Source of the DNA: Comamonas sp. B21-038
GTDB lineage: Bacteria; Pseudomonadota; Gammaproteobacteria; Burkholderiales; Burkholderiaceae_C
Length of the DNA: 64,000 nt
Direction: 5' to 3'
Assembly: GCF_022387135.1 (NCBI RefSeq)
Contig: NZ_CP092462.1
Location: 2,852,001 to 2,916,000 of the forward strand
Shown: piece by piece, positions 40,984-50,777 of the stretch
Layout of the letters: every line of letters starts with the position of its first letter
Position numbering within the stretch: position 1 is the first letter of the stretch
Position numbers and translations under genes: made by a program
The notes under the pieces: generated by a model
The model's database searches: none
Told to the model about the DNA's origin: nothing
What the model saw: the letters and a program-made list of their open reading frames with translations, nothing else

Positions 40984-41179
40984 GCGGGTCTCCTGATGGC
41001 AGGACTGGCGGCGCTGCGCTCGACGGAGTGCGCTGCCGGTCCGCGTGGTTACGCGTGTTTTATGCGAGGGTTCGCGCTCTGGTCGCGGGGTTTTGCGCCA
41101 TTTCAGCAGCCGCTGCTATTCGCGTCAAATATTATTAAAATCTTTATCGATATGTATTAAATATAGTTAGGAGCACCCC

Positions 41180-42079
41180 ATGGAGCTGCGGCTGCTGAAC
41201 TACTTCGCAACCCTGGCCGAAGAGCTGCACTTCAGCCGTGCAGCCCAGCGCCTGTCCATCTCGCAGCCGCCGCTGTCGGTCGCGATCCGCCAGCTGGAGG
41301 AAGAAATTGGCGCCGCGCTGTTCGAGCGCAGCAGCAAGGGCGTGCGCCTGACCGCTGCCGGCGCCCACCTGCTGCCACGCGCACGCCAGCTGCTGGCGCT
41401 GGCCGGGCAGGCGGTGCAGGAGACGCGGGATGTGGGCCAGGGCGTAAGCGGCCATCTGCGCCTGGGCTTTGTGGGCTCGGCGCTGTACCGGGGCGTGCCC
41501 CAGGCGCTGGCCCATTTTCAGAATGCGCATCCACAGGTGCGCATTGACATGCGCGAGCTCAACAGCGCCGAGCAGCTGCTGGGCCTGCAGCAGGCCGAGC
41601 TGGACATGGGCCTGGTGCATTCGGTGATGCTGCCCGAAGGCCTGCACAGCCAGTTGCTGATGCAAGAGCCCTTTGTGGCCTGCCTGCCGCGCCAGCATCC
41701 GCTGGCCGGCCATGCGGTGCTGGATTTGGCACAGCTCAGGCATGAGCGCCTGGTGCTGTTTTCCAGCGCCGTCTCTCCGCTCTACCACCAGCGCATCTAC
41801 CAGATGTGCATGGCCCATGGCTTTGCGCCCGAGGTGCGGCATGAGGTGCGGCACTGGCTGTCGGTGCTGTCGCTGGTGTCGCTGGGCCAGGGCTCGGCCA
41901 TTGTGCCGGCCGCGCTGCAGCGTGTGGGCATGCCCGATGTGGTGTTCATCCCGCTGATGGGCGAGCAGCCGCAATCCGAGCTGCTGGCCGTCTGGCGCAG
42001 CCAGCCCGACAACCCTTTGGTGCACAAGCTGCTGCTCAGCCTGCAATCGGCCGTGCAGGCAGTGGCGCAAGGCGCTTGA
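41180..42079 (+). CDS. LysR regulator of the acyl-CoA unit
   Basis: A 299-residue LysR protein: RLLNYFATLAEELHFSRAAQRLSISQPPLSVAIRQLEEEIGAALFERSSKGVRLT (in pieces) is a classic helix-turn-helix start. It diverges from the acyl-CoA dehydrogenase over a 196-bp AT-rich gap (ATATTATTAAAAT near 41,130), where its binding site should be. Start at ATG after AGGAGC. Confidence 0.9.
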   Translation: MELRLLNYFATLAEELHFSRAAQRLSISQPPLSVAIRQLEEEIGAALFERSSKGVRLTAAGAHLLPRARQLLALAGQAVQETRDVGQGVSGHLRLGFVGSALYRGVPQALAHFQNAHPQVRIDMRELNSAEQLLGLQQAELDMGLVHSVMLPEGLHSQLLMQEPFVACLPRQHPLAGHAVLDLAQLRHERLVLFSSAVSPLYHQRIYQMCMAHGFAPEVRHEVRHWLSVLSLVSLGQGSAIVPAALQRVGMPDVVFIPLMGEQPQSELLAVWRSQPDNPLVHKLLLSLQSAVQAVAQGA

Positions 42080-42898
42080 TCAGCCCGTGTGGCCGCTGAG
42101 CACGGTGCGCAGCAGCAAGTCATCAAGCGGCGCAAAGTCCACGCTCGGCGTCTGCGGCGCCGGGGCGGCTTCCAGCTGCGCCAACGTGGTCTCGATAAAG
42201 GCATTGAGCACCGGCATTGCGGGGCCATGCTCGGACTCCTTGGCCGCACGCTTGACCACCAGCAGCGCCGCAATCGCGTCGCGCACCGCCGGATCGGCGA
42301 CCGTGCCATCGACCAGATCCTGAAAGCGCATCGGCGCCACACCCCGGCCTTCGGACACCCACAGGCAGGCCAGCAGCGGGCGCAGCACATACAGGTACTT
42401 TTTGAGCCGCACCGTCTCGCCCTGCAGGTATTCGCGGTAGTTCTTGCGCGCCATGTGCAGGTAGTGGTAATGCGTGCGCTCAGGCAGGTGCACGCGTTCG
42501 ATGGCGGCACGCATGTCGGCGACAAACAGCGGATCGGCCTGGTAGACCACCGGCGAATCAAACCATTCGATCAAGGTGGCATTGCCCTTTTTGAGCAGGC
42601 CCAGCGCCTTGCGCAGCTCCCAGCCGTTGACATCGAACACATCGGAGATCGGCAGCTCGATCACATCGCGCTGCTCGCTGACGCTCAGGTACCAGGGCAG
42701 GCGCGGCGCGTAGATGAAGCGCACATCGTAGTCACTGTCGGGCGAGGCAAAACCCCAGCCCCGGCTGCCGGACTCGCAGGCAAACAGGATGCGCACCTGG
42801 TGCTCGATCTCGATCTGCGCCAGTTTGGCCTCGATGCTGGCGCGCACCGCCGGGTCGATGGGGTGGACCTGCGCTTGCCAGGCGTCGGATGGGTTCAT
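42080..42898 (-). CDS. Predicted nucleotidyltransferase (RlaP type)
   Basis: A 272-residue protein of the nucleotidyltransferase superfamily (the PF10127-like group). Signature ESGSRGWGFASPDSDYDVRFIY holds the GS..G and paired Asp residues (SDYD). The remaining helices (HYHYLHMARKNYREYL in part) are characteristic of this group. The substrate is unknown. Stop directly abuts the convergent LysR gene. Confidence 0.8.
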   Translation of the reverse strand: MNPSDAWQAQVHPIDPAVRASIEAKLAQIEIEHQVRILFACESGSRGWGFASPDSDYDVRFIYAPRLPWYLSVSEQRDVIELPISDVFDVNGWELRKALGLLKKGNATLIEWFDSPVVYQADPLFVADMRAAIERVHLPERTHYHYLHMARKNYREYLQGETVRLKKYLYVLRPLLACLWVSEGRGVAPMRFQDLVDGTVADPAVRDAIAALLVVKRAAKESEHGPAMPVLNAFIETTLAQLEAAPAPQTPSVDFAPLDDLLLRTVLSGHTG

Positions 42899-43108
42899 GC
42901 TCGCTCCCTTCAAAACCCCTGATCTTGCCAGAACCGCTGCGTCCCAGCCCCGGGCATCGTCCGCGCAGGCGGCACAGGCAATGCGAATGCATCTGCTTAC
43001 GGCCCGCATCCAGAGCGGTGGTGCATGGGCATTTGGCTGCTGTCGCAACCAAGGCCACACAGACACGCGATACTGCAGGCTTCGCAAACTTTAACCGAGA
43101 ACAAGAAC

Positions 43109-43573
43109 ATGCAAGGCCATCCCGACGTCGTCGATTACCTCAAGGACCTGCTGCGTGGCGAGTTGGCCGCACGCGACCAGTACTTTGCCCACTCGCGCAT
43201 TTACGAAGACCAGGGCTTCACCAAGCTGTTCACCCGCCTGGACCATGAGATGCAGGAAGAAACCCAGCACGCCGATGCGCTGCTGCGCCGCATCCTGATG
43301 CTGGGTGGCCGTCCCGATATGCGCCCCAAGGAATTCACGCCCGGCGCCACCGTGCCCGAGATGCTGCAAAAGGACCTGGACACCGAATACGAAGTGCGCG
43401 CCGGCCTGCGCCAGGGCATGGAACTGTGCGAGAAGCACAGCGACTATGTGAGCCGCGACATTCTGCTGGCCCAACTGCGCGATACCGAAGAGGACCATGC
43501 CTACTGGCTGGAAAAGCAGCTCGGCCTGATCAACATGATGGGCCTGCCCAACTACCTGCAAAGCCAGACCTGA
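43109..43573 (+). CDS. bfr: Bacterioferritin-type ferritin lacking the haem Met
   Basis: A 154-residue four-helix ferritin. Ferroxidase residues are in place by E. coli Bfr numbering: Glu18, Glu51, His54, Glu127, His130 (EEDH), and an acidic residue near 94. Position 52, the haem-ligating Met of Bfr, is Thr (EETQH). It therefore stores iron but should not bind haem on its own, as in the haem-free FtnA-type subunits of some species. A bidirectional terminator follows. Confidence 0.85.
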   Translation: MQGHPDVVDYLKDLLRGELAARDQYFAHSRIYEDQGFTKLFTRLDHEMQEETQHADALLRRILMLGGRPDMRPKEFTPGATVPEMLQKDLDTEYEVRAGLRQGMELCEKHSDYVSRDILLAQLRDTEEDHAYWLEKQLGLINMMGLPNYLQSQT

Positions 43574-43592
43574 AGCTACGCCGCGCCCATGC

Positions 43593-43629
43593 AAAAAGGC
43601 CGCCAGATTTGATTCTGGCGGCCTTTTTT
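43593..43629. terminator. Bidirectional terminator
   Basis: AAAAAGGCCGCCAGA and TCTGGCGGCCTTTTTT form a 10-bp-plus perfect stem between the ferritin and the convergent yhhQ gene. Confidence 0.9.
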
Positions 43630-43682
43630 ATTGCAGCATATCGCCCAGAGCCCCCTCAGGCGCTGGCACCTGCCAAAGACAT

Positions 43683-44360
43683 TCAGGATGCCGCAGCAGG
43701 CGCCGTCGGCATGCGCATCGAGCGCACCAGCGCGGCCAGCACCACGCCATAGGCGGGCACAAACAGCAGCAGGCTCACGGCCAGCTTGATGACATAGTCC
43801 ACCAGCGCGATCTCCACCCAGTTGGCGGCCATGAAGGGATCGGCACTGCGCCAGAAGGCGATGGAGAAAAAGGCAGCGGTATCGAGCGCCTGGCCAAACA
43901 CCGAGGCGGCAGCGGGCGCCATCCACCAGGCATGGCTCTTTTGGCGGATGCGGTCAAACACCTGGATGTCTAGCAGCTGGCCCAGCACATAGGCGGCAAA
44001 GCTGGCCAGCGCAATGCGGAACACAAAGCTGTTGAAGGTCTGCAGGGCCTCCCAGCCGTTGAAGCGCCCTTCATGGAAGATGACGCCGACGATATAGGAC
44101 ACCAGCAACGCAGGCAGCATGGCCCGGGTGATGACGCGGCGCGCCTCGGCCTTGCCAATCAGACGCACGGTCAGATCGGTTGCCAGAAAGATGAAGGGAA
44201 AGCTGAAGGCCCCCCAGGTGCTGTGAAAACCAAACAGCGAGATGGGCAGCTGCACCAGGTAGTTGCTGGCGATGACGATGGCGATATGGAAGGCCACCAG
44301 CAAGGACAGATAGAAGGGCACGCGAGATGCAGGGGTCTGCACGGCATGAGCGGAGTTCAT
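43683..44360 (-). CDS. yhhQ: YhhQ-type queuosine-precursor transporter
   Basis: A 225-residue membrane protein of the VUT/DUF165 family with about six helices and the conserved FIFLATDLTVRLIGKAEARR and SFAAYVLGQLLDIQVFDRIR segments. YhhQ imports 7-cyano-7-deazaguanine or related precursors for queuosine synthesis. Upstream 200 bp contain no recognisable preQ1 aptamer. Confidence 0.88.
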   Translation of the reverse strand: MNSAHAVQTPASRVPFYLSLLVAFHIAIVIASNYLVQLPISLFGFHSTWGAFSFPFIFLATDLTVRLIGKAEARRVITRAMLPALLVSYIVGVIFHEGRFNGWEALQTFNSFVFRIALASFAAYVLGQLLDIQVFDRIRQKSHAWWMAPAAASVFGQALDTAAFFSIAFWRSADPFMAANWVEIALVDYVIKLAVSLLLFVPAYGVVLAALVRSMRMPTAPAAAS

Positions 44361-44563
44361 GACATTCCTTTTTGGTCAATGGGGGCGAGGGAACCCATGG
44401 CTACGAAAAAATGGCCCGAGAACCACGCAGGTTCCTGGACTCAGGGGGGCGTATTGTATCCGTGCTGTGCAAAACCGGCTTCGGCGAGGGTGCAATCCCA
44501 GACCGCGAGTGCATGCGCGCGTCCGTCCCCGGCCACACCCATGCAGAGGCCGATGATAAAAAC

Positions 44564-44614
44564 CTGTACAAATAAACAGTTAGCAGAGATACTAAGCACT
44601 GTTTATTTAAACAG
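44564..44614 (+). promoter_or_regulatory. Two exact LexA-type boxes
   Basis: CTGTACAAATAAACAG at 44,564-44,579 and CTGTTTATTTAAACAG at 44,599-44,614 are both perfect CTGT-N8-ACAG. They are 35 bp apart centre to centre and the second ends 11 bp before the start of the 44,626 gene. Confidence 0.8.
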
Positions 44615-44625
44615 TCATCTAATCT

Positions 44626-44919
44626 ATGGAAGTCTCTACCCCGATCGCCATCAGCCTGCAGGATTGCCACGGCATTGATCCCGCCCTCAAGCACCGCGCC
44701 GAAGCGCGCTTTGCCAGAGAGATCGGCAAGTTTTTCCCCGATGAGCAAGACATGCTGGAAGCGCTGAGTGCCTACACCGATGCTGCCGAAGGCGGCGAGA
44801 TCTCTGCCCGCCAAGAGGTGCTGGCACGCGCCTGGCTCAAGGCCTTCGACAAGGCACGGCAGGCAGGCTTTCAGGGGATTGGCGTCGAAGAGGCGTACTT
44901 CGACGTGCGCCTGGGCTAG
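44626..44919 (+). CDS. Unknown protein, probably SOS-induced
   Basis: A 97-residue acidic, helical protein (ARFAREIGKFFPDEQDMLEALSAYTDAAEGGEISARQEVLARAWLKAFDKARQAGFQ in pieces). I do not recognise a family. Two LexA boxes upstream point to control by LexA and use after DNA damage. No clear ribosome site lies before the ATG, so the mRNA may be short-leadered. It could be an SOS effector such as a division or repair factor; nothing shows which. Confidence 0.7.
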   Translation: MEVSTPIAISLQDCHGIDPALKHRAEARFAREIGKFFPDEQDMLEALSAYTDAAEGGEISARQEVLARAWLKAFDKARQAGFQGIGVEEAYFDVRLG

Positions 44920-44994
44920 AAACCCCCTGCAAGGCGTCAGTGAATGGATCCCCACCTGGGCTGGGCGCTGATGCGCCCTGCCCGCCGCGCCATG

Positions 44995-45453
44995 TCAGCG
45001 CGCGCAGCTGAGCGATTCGCGCCAGCTGGGCTCGCTCACCATGCGTTTTTGCGACTGCAAGGTGTCGCGGCAGAGGTTTTCCAGCGTACTGCGGTTGCCC
45101 GGGTCATTCCAGTCCCAGGGACTGGTGCCGGCCAAGGCCAGCGCTTGTTGCGCACGCGGGCTCTGGCTGCGCACATCCTGCTCGATGCCCTGGTGCGCGG
45201 CCAGAAAATCGGCGCTGCTCTGGGCGGTTTCATCGGCCCGCAAAAAGCCTGCGCTTTCGCAGCGCTGCACCTGGTACCAGTTGTCCAGTGCATACATCAC
45301 GGCGCCCTCACAGGGCGTCGCCTGCGCGCTGGTGACCTCGGCAGAGGCGGCGCTGTCCGTGGCGCCACCCTGCACTTGCGCCAGGCTGGCACTGGCCATC
45401 ACTCCAGGCACCAGCAGCGCCACCACATATTTCCACATCTTCATCGGACTCAT
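44995..45453 (-). CDS. Periplasmic protein of unknown function
   Basis: A 152-residue protein with a signal peptide (about residues 1-25, ending ASLAQ) and a mature part with four cysteines (ATPCEGAV, VQRCESAG, ENLCRDTL, ESLSCAR). GGGAGAA precedes the ATG at 45,453; a second ATG nine bases on is possible. Cysteine spacing suggests disulphides. Function unknown. Confidence 0.6.
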   Translation of the reverse strand: MSPMKMWKYVVALLVPGVMASASLAQVQGGATDSAASAEVTSAQATPCEGAVMYALDNWYQVQRCESAGFLRADETAQSSADFLAAHQGIEQDVRSQSPRAQQALALAGTSPWDWNDPGNRSTLENLCRDTLQSQKRMVSEPSWRESLSCAR

Positions 45454-45603
45454 TTCTCCCGTCGGGCATGTCTACAAATGGGGCAAGCAAGCCTGGCCAT
45501 GGCCAGGCCCTCCGGCGCACAGGCACGGCCTGCGGCCAGCGAACATTGTGCATACCTCCGTTTTTTTTGCACGGGGCCGCACGCAAAACCTAGATACATG
45601 GCA

Positions 45604-45627
45604 TAAAAAAACCCGCCGAAGCGGGTT
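45604..45627 (-). terminator. acnB terminator
   Basis: On the minus strand ACCCGC-TTCG-GCGGGT followed by seven T residues, 44 bp beyond the acnB stop. Confidence 0.8.
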
Positions 45628-45670
45628 GGAAGGGCAGAGGCTGCAAACCCCTGCACTTGGGCCAAAAGGC

Positions 45671-48256
45671 TTAGATCTTCTCGGCCACCTCGGCGTATTC
45701 CGAGATTTCGTTGAAGTTCATGTAGCGGTAGACGGAAGCCTTGTCGGCATCGATCACGCCCATTTCCTTCAGGTACTCTTCCTTGGTCGGCAGCTTGCCG
45801 ATGCGCGATGCGATCGCGGCCAGCTCGGCCGAGCCCAGGAACACATTGGTGTTCTTGCCCAGACGGTTGGGGAAGTTGCGGGTCGAGGTCGAGATCACCG
45901 TGGCGCCTTCACGCACCTGGGCCTGGTTGCCCATGCACAGCGAGCAGCCGGGCATTTCGGTACGGGCACCCGCGGTACCAAAGGCGGCGTAGTGGCCTTC
46001 CTTGATCAGTTCGCTCTGGTCCATCTTGGTGGGCGGTGCCACCCACAGCTTGACGGGGATGTCACGCTGGCCGCCCAGCAGCTTGGCTGCAGCGCGGAAG
46101 TGGCCGATGTTGGTCATGCACGAACCGATGAAGGCCTCATCGATCTTGGTGCCGGCCACCTCGGACAGGAACTTGGCGTCGTCCGGATCGTTGGGGCAGC
46201 AGACGATAGGCTCCTTGATGTCGGCCAGATCGATCTCGATGATGTGCGCGTACTCGGCGTCCTTGTCGGCTTCGAGCAGATCGGGCTTGGCCAGCCAGGC
46301 TTCCACTTTCTCGATACGGCGCTGCAGGGTCTTGGCATCGGCATAACCGTCGGCGATCATGTTCTTCATCAGAACGATGTTCGAAGTCAGGTATTCCTTG
46401 ATCGGCTCGGGGTTGAGCTTGATCGTGCAGCCAGCGGCAGAGCGCTCGGCCGACGCGTCGGACAGCTCGAACGCTTGCTCGACCTTCAGGTTGGGCAGGC
46501 CTTCGATTTCCAGGATGCGGCCGGAGAACTCATTGATCTTGCCGGCCTTGGCGACGGTCAGCAGACCGGCCTTGATCGCGTACAGCGGAATCGCGTGCAC
46601 CAGATCGCGCAGGGTCACGCCCGGCTGCATTTCGCCCTTGAAGCGCACCAGCACCGATTCAGGCATGTCCAGCGGCATCACGCCGGTCGCGGCACCGAAG
46701 GCCACCAGGCCCGAGCCTGCGGGGAACGAGATACCGATAGGGAAACGGGTGTGCGAGTCACCGCCGGTGCCGACGGTGTCGGGCAGCAGCAGGCGGTTGA
46801 GCCAGCTGTGGATCACGCCGTCACCAGGGCGCAGGGCCACGCCGCCGCGGTTGCTGATGAAGTTGGGCAGTTCGCGGTGGGTCTTGACGTCCACCGGCTT
46901 GGGATAGGCCGCCGTGTGGCAGAAGGACTGCATCACCATGTCGGCGGAGAAGCCCAGGCAGGCCAGGTCCTTCAGCTCGTCACGGGTCATCGGGCCGGTG
47001 GTGTCTTGCGAGCCCACGGTGGTCATGCGCGGTTCGCAGTAGGTACCAGGGCGCACGCCCTGGCCTTCCGGCAGACCGACCGCACGGCCGACCATCTTTT
47101 GCGCCAGGGTGAAGCCGGCCTTGGATTCGGCAGGCGCCTGGGGCAGACGGAACACGGTGGACGCGGGCAGGCCCAGCGCTTCACGCGCCTTGGCCGTCAG
47201 CGAGCGGCCGATGATCAGGTTGATACGGCCGCCGGCACGCACTTCGTCGAGCAGTACATCGCTCTTGAGCGAGAACTCGGCGATGGTCTCGCCGTTCTTG
47301 ACGATCTTGCCGTCGTAGGGCAGCACATCGATGACATCGCCCATCTCCAGCTTGGAGACGTCCACTTCGATCGGCAGCGCGCCGGAGTCTTCCTGTGTGT
47401 TGAAGAAGATCGGAGCGATCTTGCCACCCAGGGTCACGCCACCAAAGCGCTTGTTGGGCACAAAGGGAATGTCCACACCCGTGCCCCAGATGATGGAGTT
47501 GGTAGCGGACTTGCGCGAAGAACCGGTGCCGACCACGTCGCCGACGTAGGCAACCAGGTTGCCCTTCTTCTTGAGCTCTTCGATGAACTGCATCGGGCCG
47601 CGCTTGCCATCTTCCTCGGGCTTGAAGGCCGCGTCAGGGCGCGTGTTCTTCAGCATCGCCAGATAGTGCAGCGGGATGTCGGGACGGCTCCAGGCATCCG
47701 GTGCGGGCGACAGGTCGTCGGTGTTGGTCTCACCGGGCACCTTGAACACGGTGACGGTGATCTTCTTCTCGACTTCGGGGCGCGACGTGAACCACTCGGC
47801 ATCGGCCCAGCTTTGCATCACTTCCTTGGCCTTGGCATTGCCGGCCTTGGCCTTGTCGGCGACATCATTGAAGAAGTCGAACATCAGCAGCGTCTTCTTG
47901 AGCGCATCGGCAGCCACGGCTGCCACGTCTGCGTCATCGAGCAGCTCGATCAGCGGATGAACGTTGTAACCACCTACCATCGTGCCCAGCAGCTCGGTGG
48001 CCTTGGCCTTGGAGATCAGCGCCACTTTCAGGTCGCCGTGTGCCACGGCAGCCAGGAAGGAAGCCTTGACCTTGGCGGCATCGTCCACGCCTGGCGGCAC
48101 GCGGTGGGTCAGCAGATCGAGCAGAAATGCTTCTTCACCGGCAGGCGGGTTCTTGATCAGCTCGATCAAGTCAGCGACCTGCTTGGCATCCAGCGGCAGT
48201 GGGGGGATGCCCAGAGCGGCACGCTCAGTCACATGGTCGCGGTAGGCTTTCAACAT
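45671..48256 (-). CDS. acnB: Aconitate hydratase B
   Basis: An 861-residue aconitase B of normal length: HEAT-like domain (about residues 1-155), the swivel domain, then the three Fe-S domains. Cluster cysteines are seen in CCPNDPDD and [28 protein letters not shown] and [10 protein letters not shown] bear the substrate site. It interconverts citrate and isocitrate. First of a run of minus-strand TCA-linked genes; tam for its side product lies close by. Confidence 0.96.
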   Translation of the reverse strand: MLKAYRDHVTERAALGIPPLPLDAKQVADLIELIKNPPAGEEAFLLDLLTHRVPPGVDDAAKVKASFLAAVAHGDLKVALISKAKATELLGTMVGGYNVHPLIELLDDADVAAVAADALKKTLLMFDFFNDVADKAKAGNAKAKEVMQSWADAEWFTSRPEVEKKITVTVFKVPGETNTDDLSPAPDAWSRPDIPLHYLAMLKNTRPDAAFKPEEDGKRGPMQFIEELKKKGNLVAYVGDVVGTGSSRKSATNSIIWGTGVDIPFVPNKRFGGVTLGGKIAPIFFNTQEDSGALPIEVDVSKLEMGDVIDVLPYDGKIVKNGETIAEFSLKSDVLLDEVRAGGRINLIIGRSLTAKAREALGLPASTVFRLPQAPAESKAGFTLAQKMVGRAVGLPEGQGVRPGTYCEPRMTTVGSQDTTGPMTRDELKDLACLGFSADMVMQSFCHTAAYPKPVDVKTHRELPNFISNRGGVALRPGDGVIHSWLNRLLLPDTVGTGGDSHTRFPIGISFPAGSGLVAFGAATGVMPLDMPESVLVRFKGEMQPGVTLRDLVHAIPLYAIKAGLLTVAKAGKINEFSGRILEIEGLPNLKVEQAFELSDASAERSAAGCTIKLNPEPIKEYLTSNIVLMKNMIADGYADAKTLQRRIEKVEAWLAKPDLLEADKDAEYAHIIEIDLADIKEPIVCCPNDPDDAKFLSEVAGTKIDEAFIGSCMTNIGHFRAAAKLLGGQRDIPVKLWVAPPTKMDQSELIKEGHYAAFGTAGARTEMPGCSLCMGNQAQVREGATVISTSTRNFPNRLGKNTNVFLGSAELAAIASRIGKLPTKEEYLKEMGVIDADKASVYRYMNFNEISEYAEVAEKI

Positions 48257-48326
48257 ACGTTCTCCGGTTCTCTATTTCAATGGTGGGGCGCTCGCAAGGC
48301 GTCGGGCATCCGCGCCGCTGTTCTTA

Positions 48327-48920
48327 TCAGCGGCCGTTGCCTTCAAACAGTGCGGCAGGTGGGTTTTTCTTGATGGCTTCGGCAACCTGGTTCTGCTCGG
48401 GGCTCATGCACTCGTCGGCCAGACGCTGACCGAGCTTGCGGTTGATCAGCATGGACTTGTTGGCCACCTGCAGCCACATGGCGCCTGCGTGCTGGTCTTC
48501 CAGGCGGATGGTGCCGGTGGAGGTGGACACCGGTGCCATGTGGTACTTGAAGCCCTTGCCTTCAACGAAGAAGTAGCCGGGGTTGACCGAGTCCTTGGCG
48601 ATATTGATCGAGGCGCCCAGCTCGCAGTTGATGCGGCCCTGGTAGACCTGCTCGGCGATGGCCAGTTCGGCAGGGGTCAGGGTCTGCTGGGCGGGAATGG
48701 CGGCGGCCGCAGTGGCGGCGCCGGCGCCCGCGGCGACCGCAGCACCCTTTTTGGCAGTGGCGGCACGCTTGGCAGGGGCCTTTTTGGCCGGTGCCTTCTT
48801 GGCCGCAGTGGTTTTGGCAGCCGCTGGCTTGGCAGCCTTTTTCTCTTGCGCCTGCACACTGCCCATGGCCAGAGTCAATGCAGGAACCAAGACCAACAAA
48901 GAAATCACGCGATTTTTCAT
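48327..48920 (-). CDS. Exported protein with histone-like Ala/Lys tail region
   Basis: A 197-residue protein. Signal peptide (residues about 1-24, ending GSVQAQ) is followed by an Ala/Lys/Pro repeat region (KPAAAKTTAAKKAPAKKAPAK and on), then a folded part (residues about 80-197) with CELGASINIAKD and a second Cys near LADECMSPEQ. The tail resembles bacterial histone H1-like sequences, but with a signal peptide it should be outside the cytoplasm. Function unknown. Confidence 0.65.
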   Translation of the reverse strand: MKNRVISLLVLVPALTLAMGSVQAQEKKAAKPAAAKTTAAKKAPAKKAPAKRAATAKKGAAVAAGAGAATAAAAIPAQQTLTPAELAIAEQVYQGRINCELGASINIAKDSVNPGYFFVEGKGFKYHMAPVSTSTGTIRLEDQHAGAMWLQVANKSMLINRKLGQRLADECMSPEQNQVAEAIKKNPPAALFEGNGR

Positions 48921-48973
48921 AACAACTCCCGCGATACAACGCAAGAAACAGGAAAAGGGCTGGACCCGGATGG

Positions 48974-49960
48974 TTACAGCCACTCCCGCACTGTACCCGG
49001 CAACGGACAACCCGTCTGCGCAGCACGCTCCAAAATTTGCCAAAAGTAACGATAACTTGCACGGTCATGCAAGACCCCATCGACGCTGATCGGCGCCCAT
49101 TGCGCGTCTGCCGCCGCCCGCACGATGCGGGCCGCTTCATCGACCTGGCTCTGCGTCGGCGCGAAGGCCTGCAGGATGGGCCGGATCTGCGCGGGGTGGA
49201 TGCTCCATATGCGGGTGTAGCCCAGCTCGCCATAGGCGCGGCGGGCTGCCTGCTCCATCGCATCGGGATTCTTGAACTCGGTCACCACGCAGTGCGACGG
49301 CACCTTGCCGTAGGCGTGGCAGGCGGCGGCGATCTCCAGCTTGGCCCGCAGCACCAGCGGATGCGTGAACTGGCCTTGCACACCCATCGCGCTCGAAGGG
49401 ATGGCGCCGCCATGGGCAGAGACAAAATCCATCAGGCCAAAGCTGATGCTCTGCACGCGGGGGTGGGCCGCAATCTCGAAAGCGCGGTGCACCGCCTGGG
49501 GCGACTCGATCAGTGCATGCAGCGGCACCGGGGTGCTGGTGGCCGCCTGCAGCAAGCGGTCGACCTTGTCGATGTCATCGGCCGACTCGACCTTGGGAAC
49601 CATGATGTGGCACAGCTGCTCGCCTGCCTCACCGGCGATGGTGGCGATGTCCTCGGCCAGCGCCGCGTGGTCAGCCGCATGCACGCGGGCCGCGACACGG
49701 GCGCCGGGTGCGGCGTTCCTGGCGAGCGAGGCGACCAGCCGGGCATGGGCCTTTTCCTGGCCAACGGCCGCGCCGTCTTCACAATCCAGGGTCACATCGA
49801 ACACGCAGCGGCCAAACTCTTCCATCATCTGCGCCTGCAAGGCCAGGCTCTTGCGCATGCGGTCTTCAACACCGCTGTAGTGGTCGCAGACCGGCAATGC
49901 CAGGGCCCCGGACTGGGCGCCGAGCAGTACCTGTGCAGGATGGATGGCGGAAACACTCAT
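48974..49960 (-). CDS. HpcH/HpaI aldolase, CitE/malyl-CoA lyase-like
   Basis: A 328-residue TIM-barrel enzyme. [20 protein letters not shown] and [12 protein letters not shown] and [17 protein letters not shown] hold the usual Mg-binding and substrate residues; [15 protein letters not shown] and [11 protein letters not shown] are typical of the CitE group. It should cleave or form a malyl- or citramalyl-CoA-like compound. Between acnB and mdh, but substrate cannot be told. Confidence 0.82.
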   Translation of the reverse strand: MSVSAIHPAQVLLGAQSGALALPVCDHYSGVEDRMRKSLALQAQMMEEFGRCVFDVTLDCEDGAAVGQEKAHARLVASLARNAAPGARVAARVHAADHAALAEDIATIAGEAGEQLCHIMVPKVESADDIDKVDRLLQAATSTPVPLHALIESPQAVHRAFEIAAHPRVQSISFGLMDFVSAHGGAIPSSAMGVQGQFTHPLVLRAKLEIAAACHAYGKVPSHCVVTEFKNPDAMEQAARRAYGELGYTRIWSIHPAQIRPILQAFAPTQSQVDEAARIVRAAADAQWAPISVDGVLHDRASYRYFWQILERAAQTGCPLPGTVREWL

Positions 49961-49972
49961 GGCTACTGATCG

Positions 49973-50761
49973 TCAGATGGGGCGGCGGGCCACCAAAAAC
50001 AAGCGGGGAAAGGCCAGCAGGCGCCGGCCATCGCTGCGCAGGCTGTAGGCAGCATCGATGCGGCGCGTGTATTCGGCCACAAAGCTGGTTTGCAGCTCGG
50101 CACGCAGAGGCTGGAGAAACGGCCGCAGACCGGTGCCACGAACCCATTGGACAATCGCCTCCGCACTGTCCATTGGGTGCTGGTACGCCGTACGCCAGGC
50201 ATCCACCTGCGCAACACGGGCCAACACATCGTAGTAATCATTCAAAGACAGCAAATCCGTGCGCAACGCATGCGGATCGCCGATCTCTGCAGCCCAGGGC
50301 TGCAGCGCTGCCACCTCACGCATCAGGCGGTGGGTGGGCTCATCGCGGTTGTCCGGCATCTGCACGGCCAGTACGCCACCGGGCGCCAGCATGCCCATCA
50401 AGCGGGGCAGCAGCTGCGCGTGGTCCGGCACCCATTGCAGGGCCGCATTGGCAAAAATCAGGTCGGGCAAACGCCCGTTGTGCAGTGGAGCCTGCCAATG
50501 GGCGATGTCACCCTGCTCAAAATGCACATGCGCAAGACGCTGGCGCGCAGCGGCCAGCATGTCTTGCGACTGGTCGACACCCAGCACCCGTGCATGCACG
50601 AAGCGCTGGGCCAGCAGCTCGGTGGAATTGCCCGGCCCGCAGCCCAGATCCACCACATAGGCGGCATCGTCGGGCAGCGCCACGCGCGCCAGCAGCTCGG
50701 CGGCCGGGCGCGTGCGCTCGTCCTCGAACCGGCTGTAGAGCTGGGCATTCCATGCAAGCAT
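49973..50761 (-). CDS. tam: Trans-aconitate 2-methyltransferase
   Basis: A 262-residue SAM methyltransferase with [15 protein letters not shown] (motif I), then [30 protein letters not shown] (in pieces), all characteristic of Tam. It methylates trans-aconitate, a spontaneous by-product of aconitase that inhibits the enzyme, which makes the closeness to acnB sensible. Confidence 0.88.
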   Translation of the reverse strand: MLAWNAQLYSRFEDERTRPAAELLARVALPDDAAYVVDLGCGPGNSTELLAQRFVHARVLGVDQSQDMLAAARQRLAHVHFEQGDIAHWQAPLHNGRLPDLIFANAALQWVPDHAQLLPRLMGMLAPGGVLAVQMPDNRDEPTHRLMREVAALQPWAAEIGDPHALRTDLLSLNDYYDVLARVAQVDAWRTAYQHPMDSAEAIVQWVRGTGLRPFLQPLRAELQTSFVAEYTRRIDAAYSLRSDGRRLLAFPRLFLVARRPI

Positions 50762-50777
50762 GCGGGTCGGCCTTGGA

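Noticed and set aside
44361-44563. preQ1 riboswitch before yhhQ
   Set aside because: No conserved preQ1-I or preQ1-II core (such as the A-rich tail pairing with a small hairpin loop) could be found on the minus strand.
45041-48373. 1110-codon plus-strand frame
   Set aside because: It lies opposite acnB, with no motif and no ribosome site; a shadow.
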